Assembly (NCBI GenBank): GCA_016711505.1
Contig: JADJSV010000017.1
Coordinates: 372,001 to 436,000 of the forward strand
Direction: 5' to 3'
Length of the DNA stretch: 64,000 nt
Origin: Bacteroidota bacterium
GTDB taxonomy: Bacteria; Bacteroidota; Bacteroidia; AKYH767-A; 2013-40CM-41-45
Shown: positions 18,540 through 30,500 of the stretch, piece after piece
Layout: the number at the start of each line of letters is the position of its first letter
Position numbering within the stretch: the stretch's first letter is position 1
The notes under the pieces: generated by a model
The model's input: the letters and a program-made list of their open reading frames with translations, nothing else
The model's database searches: none
Told to the model about the DNA's origin: nothing
Made by a program: the position numbers and the translations under genes

Positions 18540-21500
18540 CTATTCTATTACTAACCTTATCGTTTTAACTTCTACTCCATCTGACTTAACAGAAAGGAAG
18601 TACATGCCTTTTGCAAATGTACTCAGATCCAGTTCATGCAAATTATTTCCTGTCTCCAGGTTCACATTTTCAATCAGCATGATCTTACCAACAAGATCTT
18701 CAATTTCAATCATGCAATCTGTATTAGATTCTGAATCGAAACTTAAGGTTAATTTTCCTGTCGTTGGATTTGGATATGCGCTGAAATCCGCTAAAGATTG
18801 AATCTCAGAATTTCCCTGACGACAGAATAAACTTACACTGACATTGTACAGAGCATGACTACTTGCACCGCAAGCATTGATCGCATTTGCACGAACGACA
18901 GCCGAAGAAGATATTGCTGTATTAAAATTGACTGTTGCGCTCAATCCTGATGGTGCAGGAATGATCGTAGCTCCACCTGTTACTAACCATGCATACGATG
19001 TAGCACCTGCAACAGGTAGTATAGTATAAACTACCGATGAGTTAGTTTTACATACAGCAGATGGTCCTGAAATAACCGGAGCCGGAGGCCGCGATGTTAC
19101 AGTATAACAACGGGCAGGTCCGCTTCCGCAAGAGTTGAGAGCTGAAACACAAATGTTCGCTGAGGCCGATGTAAACGTCGGACCAAAGATCACATTTACT
19201 GATAATCCTGTGCTGCTTCCTACTATTGTAACTCCTGCTGGAACTGTCCACTGATATGATGTTGCGCCTGCAACTGCAACAATAGAATAAGTTGCCGTTG
19301 TATTGCACAAATTATTTCCCGGACCACTGATACTACCAGGCTGAACCGGAGTTGATCTTACAACAAACGATTTCACATAAGAACCACAAGCGTTCACCGC
19401 TGCTACAGTAACTGTTCCTGTTGTCCATGACGGACCGAAGTTGATCACTTGTGTCGTTGTCGTCGGACTTAGTGTATTTGTTCCAAGTGTTGCATCACCA
19501 CTCACTGTCCATACATACGATGTTGCTCCTGTAACAACAGGCATTGAATACGTGCCTGAAGAATTTGCACATACATATGATGGTCCCGTCACAGCATAAC
19601 CATGAGTCGGAATACCGGTGATCAGAATACCTTTCACAGCACTGTTGCCGAAACAATTGAATGCATATACCTGAACAGAGCCCTGAGTGAATCCTGCCGG
19701 AATACTTACTGTAATTGTATTCGTTCCCTGACCACTGATAATTGTTGCACCACCTGTGAGTGTCCAGTTATATCCAAGGGCATTCAATGCGCTTGTTGTA
19801 TAAGTAACAATCGTTGGTCCGCAAACAATAACAGGTCCTGAAATACTTATCGGTACACCTGCATAAGTTGTGATCACCGGAATATTCATGCAACTAGGTG
19901 CACTGATTCCGCAAGGAGTAACTGCAGAGACACAAATGAATCCGCCTGCATATGTTGGTCCGAACGAAACAGAAATTGATGTTGTCGTTGAACTGCCTGT
20001 CGCTCCAGTCGGTAATGTCCAGATGTATGATGTTGCTCCCGGTACCGGTGTAATTGAATAAACAATTCCGGTTGTATTTCTACATGCACCCTTCGGACCC
20101 GTGATCGGTCCCGGAGTTGGTGGTGTTGTTCCTTGTGTATTTACAATTCCCGAAGCAGTTCCTGTACATCCATGTGAATCTGTAATGATACATGTATACG
20201 TGCCTGCTGCAAGATTCGTAATTGTCTGAGTAGTTTGTCCACCCGGACTCCATACATAAGTATAAGGAGGGAATCCGCCAGTTGGATTTACAGTAGCAGT
20301 TCCTGTTGCACCAAGACAATTTGTTGGTGTTGTTGTAACTGTTCCTTCCACTTTCGGAGGCTGAGTGATTGTAATTACAATCGTCTGAACACATCCGTTT
20401 GCATCTACTACTGTGATCTGATGAGTACCGGCTGTAAGAATTACAAAACCTGTTCCCTGATATGGACCTGTTCCACCGGTAGCAGAAATAAATACTTCAG
20501 ATGTTCCACCATAACAATTGATCGGTGTTGCATTGTAATTAATCACAATTGGTGATGGCTGAGTAACTGTTACAGTTACCGAACCTGAACAACCGTTAGC
20601 ATCTGTTACAGTGTAAGTATACGTACCTGCACCAACATTAAATGTTCCGGTTCCAACGTATGGTGGTGTTCCACCTGTTGCTGAAACTGTTACACTTCCA
20701 TTTGTTCCGCCGAAGCAAGGGACATTGATTGTTGTCGCAGTTACATTGATTGTATTTACAACATTCGGAATGATGACCTGACAACAGATCACATCACCGC
20801 ATGCATTGGTAATACAAACATTGTAGATTCCAGGAGGTGCCGTAATACAAGGACCACCATTTTCTACACCTTGAGGAAGGTTAGTCCAGTTGTATGACAC
20901 AACAGGACAACGGAAACATTCTACCTGAAGGCATGCACTACCTAATCCGGTTGCACAATTTACCGGAGTAATTGTTGGCAGGACAGCAGGAACACGGAAA
21001 CCATAATGTGTCAACTGACCATTGCATGAAACGACTGTAAATGTTATCGAATCACATGCTGTGAGGTTTTCTCTTATAAATGATGGCGAATGATTATCCC
21101 AGTACCACGTGAAGTTTCCACAATTGTTTTCTTCAAATACCGGTGTTACTGCTAATCCGCAATTAGTGAAATTGAAATGTACTAACGGTGGAGTTACAAC
21201 GGCATCAGTAAGTGTATAACAGCAAGTGACCTGTTGTCCTGCACCATTTGTGATTGTTACACAATACGTACCAGCAGCTAAATTGGAGATACATTGTGTT
21301 GTAGCTTCATTCGACCACTGATAAGTAAATGGTCCTTCACCGAAACATACATTCACACACAAACTACCGTTTGCCTGACAACAAGTCGGCTGAACGACAT
21401 TTGTAAATGATATTCCCGGAGCAGTAAGGTATACTGTAACTGAACATCCTCTGCTATCAGTAATTGTGACATAAAGAGATGTACATGGATTACTCAGTGT

Positions 21501-24500
21501 AATACACTCAGTAGTTCCGCCGCCTAACCATTCATATGTATATGGTCCGCATCCGCCTTGTGCTATAACACACACTCCTGTACCACAATTTGAATATGTG
21601 ACTAAACCTGTCAGAGGTGGAACTGTTGATGGCACAACTACAGTTTGCTGAACCAGATTTCCACATCCATCCTGGATGAACATAATATATGTTCCTGCCT
21701 GAAGATTACAGAAGATCGTTGAATCCTGTGTTTGTGCTACACTGTATGATAACATCGGATTACAAGGATGAATGAATGTGTAACTGTACCACAGACAACA
21801 ACCGTTAAACGTTGCATTGATACAACCCATACCTCCGCATCCTGCAGGTTCAATACTCACTACTGTTATAGTTGGCAAAGGTGTAGCTGGATCGTCACAA
21901 TTACAATCATTGTCAACAACAACTGTATCGTGAACGATAGTAATACAACCAACTGAATCTGTAATTTCTAAAATATAATTTCCGGCAACAAGGTTTGAAA
22001 TGTCTTGCGTTGTTGCTCCTGTATTCCAGCTGTATGTAAATGGCGGATAACCTCCTGCAACTTCTACATCTATTCCTCCATGCAGATTATCGCATGTGAT
22101 GTCATACACTGTATCTGTTACGTGAATGATCTGCGCTGAATCTCCCGGTGGAAGATAAATATTACAACACACTCTGTTTCCACATGAATCTGTTATACAA
22201 AGTGTATAAATTCCTGAAGGAACATTGTTATAACAAGGCAGATTGTTTGGAACACCTGCAATAATTGGCGCCCACTCGTATGATACAACCGGACAAGCAA
22301 AACATTCCGTTGCTACACAAATAGAACCAACTCCTGTATGACAATCAACAGGAATTAAAGCAGGTAATATTCCCGGAACTCTAAAGCCGTGATAGTATTC
22401 TGTTCCATCACACATCACAATAGTGAGTGTAAGTGAATCACATGAATGTGCCTGTTCGAAGAATGGCTCTGTACTTCCATTTTGCCAATGATATGTAAAC
22501 GGACAACCATTACTTTCCATGTATGCATTTACAACAGATCCACAATTCAATACATCGAAATGTACTGTTGGAGGAATAACCGGTGCAGCATTCAAAGTAT
22601 AACAACATGTCACTTGTTGACCAAGTGCATTTGTAATTGTTACACAATATGTACCCGGCGCTAATCCCTGGATACATTCTGTTGTTGCTTCATTCGACCA
22701 CTGATAAGAAAGCGGACCTTGTCCGAAGCAAGCTGTTACACAAATGCTTCCATTATTCTGACAACAAGTTGGCTGAACGGCATTAAATGAAATACCAGGT
22801 GCTGTTAAATAAACAGTGATAGAACATCCTCTGCTATCTGTAATTGTAACATACAATGATGTACAAGGATTGTTGAGTGGAATACACTCAGATGTAGCTC
22901 CACCTAACCATTCATAAGTATATGGACCACAACCGCCTTGTGCTATCACACAAACTCCTGTTCCGCAATTTGTATAATTAATGAGTGCAGTCAATGGTGG
23001 TGCTGATGACGGAACAACAACCGTTTGCTGAACCATATTTCCACAACCATCCATTACAAAGAGTGTATACGTTCCTGCATTCAGATTACAGAAGATCGTT
23101 GAATCTTTTGTTTGCGGTACGCTATAAGAAAGTGCAGGATTACAAGGATGAATGTATGTGTAACTAAACCACAGACAACAGCCTGTAAATGTTGCATGAA
23201 TACAACCATCGCCACGACAATTATCAGGTTCAACACTCACAACAGTTATTGTTGGTAAAGGTGTTGCAGGATCGTCACAGTTACAATCATTGTCAACAAC
23301 AACTGTATCGTGAACGATAGTTATACAACCAACTGAATCTGTAATTTCCAGAACATAATTTCCGGCAACAAGATTAGTGATGTCCTGAGTAGTTGCTCCT
23401 GTATTCCAGCTGTATGTAAATGGCGGATAACCTCCCGCAACTTCTACATCAATTCCGCCGGTCAGATTATCACAACCAATATCATAAACGGTATCCGTTA
23501 CATGAACGATCTGTGCGGAGTCTCCCGGTGGAAGATAAATCGTACAACATACTCTGTTACCACAAGAATCAGTTACGCATAACGTATAAATTCCTGATGG
23601 AACATTGTTGTAGCATGGTAAATTATTTGGTGTACCCGCAATGATCGGTGCCCATTCGTAAGATACAACAGGACATTTGAAACATTCTGTCGCAACACAT
23701 ATAGAACCGACTCCTGTATGACAATCAACAGGAATCAATGCAGGTAATATTCCCGGAACTTTAAATCCATGGTAATACTCTGTTCCGTCACACATCACAA
23801 TTGTGAGCGTAAGTGAATCACAAGAGTGCGCTCCTTCGAAGAATGGTTCCGTACTACCATTTTGCCAATGATAAGTAAACGGACAACCATTGCTTTCCAT
23901 GTAAGCATTTACTACGGATCCGCAATTCAGCACATCGAAATGTACATCAGGTGGAATAACCGGCGCTGCATTCAATGTGTAACAACAAGTGACTTGTTGC
24001 CCAAGTGCATTTGTGATCGTCACACAATATGTTCCCGGAGCAAGTCCCTGGATACATTCTGTCGTTGCTTCATTCGACCACTGATAAGAAAGTGGTCCTT
24101 GTCCGAAGCAAGCTGTTACACAAATGCTTCCATTGTTCTGACAACAAGTTGGCTGAACGGCATTAAATGAAATGCCAGGTGCAGTTAAATAAACAGTGAT
24201 TGAACATCCTCTGCTATCTGTAATTGTAACATAAAGACTTGTACAAGGATTGTTCAGAGTAATACACTCAGTCGTTGCGCCACCTAACCAATCATAAGTA
24301 TATGGACCACATCCGCCTTGTGCTATCACACAAACTCCTGATCCGCAATTTGAATAGTTGACCAGTGCTGTAAGTGGTGGTGCTGATGACGGAACAACAA
24401 CGGTTTGCTGAACCATATTTCCACAGCCATCACTTACAAAGATTGTATATGTTCCTGCAGCGAGATTACAGAAGATTGTTGTATCTCTTGTCTGAGGTAT

Positions 24501-27500
24501 ACTATAAGAAAGTGCAGGATTACAAGGATGGATATAAGTATAACTATACCACAGACAACAGCCTGTAAAGGTTGCATGAATACAACCATCGCCGCGACAA
24601 TTATCAGGATCAACACTAACGATATTGATCGTTGGAAGAATTGGTTCCGGAAGTGAATCACAATTACAATCGTTATCGACAACTACTGTATCATGAACGT
24701 ATGTTATACATCCGATCGAATCCGTGATTGCAAGAGTATAGTTTCCGGCAACAAGATTGCGGATGTCCTGAGTTGTTGCGCCCGTATTCCAACTGTATGT
24801 AAACGGCGGATAACCTCCTGCTACTTCTACATCAATTCCTCCAAACAAACTATCACAGGTAATGTCATAGACCGTATCTGTAATATGGATTACCTGAGCC
24901 GAATCTCCCGGCGGCAAATAGATCGTACAACACATCCTGTTTCCACATGAATCTTCTATACAAACTGTATAAATTCCCGATGGAACATTATTGTAACATG
25001 CTAAATTATTTGGTGTACCTGCAATGATTGGTGCCCATTCGTAAGATACGATCGGACATTTGAAACATTCTGTAGCAACACAAATAGAACCAACTCCTGT
25101 ATGACAATTAACAGGTGTAATAGATGGTATTACTCCCGGAACTTTGAATCCGAAATAGTACTCTGTACTATCACACATTATTACCGTCAGCGTGAGTGAA
25201 TCACATGAGTGTGCCTGTTCGAAGAATGGTTCTGTACTTCCATTTTGCCAATGGAATGTATATGGACAACCATTTGCATTGATATAAGCATTAACGATCG
25301 CACCACAATTCAATACATCGAAATGTACATCAGGAGGAATTACTGTTCCATCCGTTAATGTATAACAACAAGTAACCTGCTGACCATTTGCATTTGTGAT
25401 CGTAACACAATATGTGCCGGCTGGTACACCAGTGATACATTGTGTTGTCGCACCATTACTCCAGGAATATAAATATGGTCCTTGTCCGAAACAAACATTC
25501 GCACACAAACTTCCGTTTGCAAGACAACATGTTGGCTGAACTATATTATCGAATGTAACTGTTGGTGGCGAAACTGTCATTGTTACTGAACAGCCATTTG
25601 CGTCTGTAATTGTTACTACGAGATCCACGCAAGGAGTGAAGTTAGTGATGCATCGTGTTGTTTCTCCATTCGACCATAAGTATGTATATGGTCCGCATCC
25701 ACCTTCTGCACCGACACAAATTTGTGCGCCGCAATTCGAATACGTAACGAATGCAAGTAATGGCGGAACCAGCGATGGTACAACGACCGTCTGCGTCGCA
25801 GTATTTCCACAAGGATCTTTTACAATTATTGTATACGTTCCGGCAGGAAGATTACAGAAGATCGTTGAATCTAATGTTGGTCCAACTGTATCTATCAGTA
25901 ATGGATTACATAAACTCTGATAGATATAACCATATCTCAGACAACAACCTGTAAACGTCAGATTGATACATCCACTTCCATTACAACTATCCGGTGTGAC
26001 ACTCACAACAGTAATAGTTGGTGGCGGCGGTGCCGGAATATTATTACAGCCACAATCGGTTTCTACTCTTACTGTATCATAAACGATCGTTTCACATCCT
26101 GTTGAATCTTCAATGATCACATTGTAAGCTCCTGCTGCAAGATTTCTTACCTCAGCAGTTGTTTCACCTGTACTCCATAAATATGAATACGGCGGAACTC
26201 CACCTTCAACGAAAACTTTCATTCCACCATAGATACTATCGCAGTTGATATGATACACTGTATCTGTAACAACAATTACTGTAGAATCAAATGGAACCGT
26301 AACACAACATGAATCGATACAACCACAACAGCTGATCACTTTCACGCAATATGTTCCCGGTGCTGCATTCTCAATGAATGGCCCTGTATGTCCATTGTCC
26401 CAGACGTACTGGAAGTTCTGACAAGCGCCATTATTTACAATGTTAACTCCGACTGTATAATGACAATTCACAACAGTCGATGTACACGCAACAACAAATG
26501 TCTGCGGCGTGAAACATACGTTATCAATTCCTACTACCTCACCTACTCCTCCTGATACTTCAGTTACAAAAATTACTTCCGTAACATTTGAAGCAACTGA
26601 TTGCCAGTCTGCAATTGTTGCAGGAGCAATTGGTGTCCATGTACCTCCGGCATTTGGTAATGGGAATGTATCAATGCTAGTACATGCAACAACTTTTTTC
26701 CACGGACTATTTTCATTGATGATCTGAGTTGATGTATACAAAAATCCTCTGTTGGTGACACTGTTCCAGATCTTAAATTGAGGTTGTATGTTCGGCGAAC
26801 CGGAGACACCATCATTTATAACTTTGAAATCGTACGAGAATTTTCCACAACACCATTTACCGTCAAATACGGTATCGCCTATGACGGCCGATGCCCCCGG
26901 CTGATCTGTTGCCTGAATATAAATATCACCGGCATATTGTCCGACAACATTATTTGTAATAACGTTTACGTTCGGCTCAAGAATATATGGTGCAAAATTA
27001 TTTGTTAGTCCATTAGTGAAATCCTGACATGTTGTGTCAACACATTCCGACACATCTACAATTGGAGTACAACAATCCTGGAATGTAATTTTCAATGTAT
27101 CCGATGTATCCGAACATCCCCATGAATTACTTGCAATCAATCTGAACATTCCACCCGGAGGTAAAACTGTTAGGTTCTGACTTGCACTATAGAATACGAA
27201 TGTCGGACCGACAAGCATTTCCCAGGTGTAAGAAGCAAATCCAAATGGTCCCGGAATTATTACCGACGGACATTCATTACAGAATTCATAACAACCCGAA
27301 GGCACGCATGAAAGATCCGGTAATGGATGTATGGTAAGAATATTTGAAACTGCAGAACAACCAAACTGATTCGTTGCTGTAACATAATAATCACCTTGCA
27401 TTGCTGCTGTGATCGATGTTCCTATTTGTCCTGTGCTCCATGTATAGACTACCAATGGCGCCGGAACAGGAGTTGCATTGAACGTGAATAATTGTCCTTC

Positions 27501-30500
27501 ACATAACACTCCACCCGGATTAGAAGTAATGAATGGAGTTACAGGCGAAGGATTTACAATTACTGTGATCGTATCAGTTTTTGTACAACCATAACTATTC
27601 GTAACAACAACAGAGTACAATCCTGCATCTGTCAATTGCATATTCGGTACAATGAATGGATTAGTATTTCCTGTTACTGCAGGACCATTCCACAAATATG
27701 TTGCACCACCTTCAGGCGGAGTTTGTAATTGCAACTGATCGCCTTCACACATCACTGTATCGCCTGTAATATTTGCAACAGGTTTAGGATTTACTGTTAC
27801 AGTTACCGGTGCTATTGCAGGAAACGCACAACCGGTTGCCGTCTGAACGATGACTGAATAAGTTCCGGATACTGTAACATACAATCCGGGTTGTGTATTT
27901 GCGGGAGCAGTTAATGCAGGTGTTGGTGACTTAGACCACAGATATGTTGCACCTGTCGGAGATACAGTCAATAAAACTGAATCGCCTTCACAGAATGTCA
28001 ATGGGCCTGATGCAACAATTGTTGCTGATGAAGGAATCGGATCAATGTTAACAGTGTACGATGCTGATGCTGTACATCCGTTAGCACCTGTTACTGTTAC
28101 CTGATAAGTTTGTAAACCTGTTCCAACAGGAACGATATTCAGATTTGGTGCATTTGTTCCAACAGGAATATTTCCCGGCATTTTTGTCCAGGCAAAATTA
28201 ATTCCTGCTGCGCCTGTTTTTATATCGAGTGCTTCACCCTGACAATAATTTGTTTGTCCGGTGATGACTACTGTCGGTGATTTTAATACTGTGACCTGAA
28301 CAGGACCGGCTGTATATGGACAACCTTGATTATCGGTTCCTGTTACTTTATAGAAGCCTGATGTTTTTACATAAACCGGATTATCAGGGACCGGTGCAGG
28401 ACTTATAAATTGCCATACATACGGACCAAGTCCTGATGCTGTTAGTTTTACTGAGTCACAAGTACCCGGCGTAACTGTAATTGATCCTGCATTTGGTACG
28501 AGTACACTTACACTTTGCGATGCAGTACTTGAACATCCGTAAATATCAGTTACTGTTAATGTAGCTGTGAATGGTCCCGGTGCATTTGCATAGATCAGAC
28601 TTGATGGATTTAAATTATCTGATGCTCCATTTCCATTATTAAATAATCGTGATGCTTCATTCGCAATATTCACTGAAAGATCTGTGAACAATGCCGGTGA
28701 GCCCTGACAAACAGGAGAGGAAACACTGAAGTTTGCTGAGATCGGTACGGGAACAACAATGGTTGTTGTCACCGAACATGTAGCCAGTGTAACCGGATCA
28801 AATGCTGAAAGTGTGATGACGTGTGTACCCGGAGTTAATGTGATCGGTCCAGGGAATGCAGTAGTTGCAATCGTTGTTGATGTCGTAACATCAAACCAAT
28901 TCCAGTTATAGCTCGCTGCACTTCCTACAAATAAAGATGTATTTGCAAAAACAGCTTGCATTACTCCTGATCCATTACATGCAAACGATGTTGTATAACT
29001 AAGATCAAATGGAATTGTAACTATTCTGCTGTATGGGAATGTATCAATGCAGATTCCTCCTGATGAATTTGTTCCTGTACCAATTCCCCAGACTGTTACT
29101 TTATAAAGTCCCGGAATTGGATAGGTATGTGAAACCGGAGAAATATTTCCTGCTGTTCCGCCATCACCGAAGTCCCATTCGTATAATGTGGCATTTCCTG
29201 TTTTTGTAAATGTTGTAGATAAACATACCGGTGGTGTTGAAGTAAAATTAATTGTATCTGTAATTGTACATCCCGGTGGTGGTGGTGGACATGGTACTGC
29301 TGTTACTGTTATTGCATTCGATGTTTTAGTACAACCAAATGCATTAGTCACAACAACAGAGAATGTTGTTGGACCGGAAACACTTTGCGTTATCGATGGA
29401 GTAACACCTGATGGTGTCCATGCAAAAGAATATCCTGCCTGATTCACTGCTGCCATCGTTACTGTTGCAGGGAAAGAACAAACTGTATACGGCCCCGTAA
29501 TGATTGCAAGCGGTAATGGATTGATAGTAACACTTGATGTGATTGATTTCGTACATCCATTAGCATCAACAACAGTTAATGAAAGCGGATAAGTTCCTGT
29601 TGAACCATATGTCACAACAGGATTTGCAACTGTTGCTGATCCCGGACTTCCGCCTGAGAATGACCAGTTGTAATTTACACCGCCTGTTCCTGTGAATGTA
29701 AGCGGCGCACCGATACACGATGGTGATGGCAATCCGATTCCAGGAGTTGGCAATGGATTAACAGTAACAACGAATCGTAAGATTGTATCGATACAAGTTG
29801 ATTGCAAATGTAGTCTCACAGTATCAACTCCCGGAGTATTCCATTTTATAGTTAAAGCGTTCGGAGTATTTCCTGTAATGTTTCCAAGCACCGGTGCCGA
29901 TAACGACCAGTCATAACTTCCACCAAGAAATAATGGTTCTGCGAAAGTGTACGAAACCGTTGATCCAAGACAAACGCTTGCTGGTCCGGTGATGATTGGA
30001 ATTATTGGTACTGTATCTACTGTAATAGTAGTATATGCTGTATCAGAACATCCGGCAGCATTCGTCACATACAACTGAATGTTGAATGTTCCTGATGATG
30101 CATAAGTATGAGTAGGATTTTGTAGTGGCGATGTGAATGCATCTCCAAAACTCCAGTTCCAGATCGGTCCCGGACTTGTTGTTGTGAAACTTACAAGATC
30201 ACCCAGGCATGGATTCAATGGAGCATAGCTGATGCTTGGTACCGGTGGCAATGGAATTAAATTCACAGGAAGCATGACTGAATCTTCATAGCATCTTGAG
30301 ATCTTTAATTTCACAACCGGCGGTGTTGCTGCACTCACCCAATTGATCGTAACAAAATTCAATCCGTTTGCCGTGATAATATTTCCTGCTGATGCCGGAA
30401 CGATTGACCACGTATATGTTCCATTGCTGATCAATGGTGGCGGAATTGAATAAGTGATCGTACTCTTCACACAAGCGATCGGTGCGCTTGATGTGATGAC

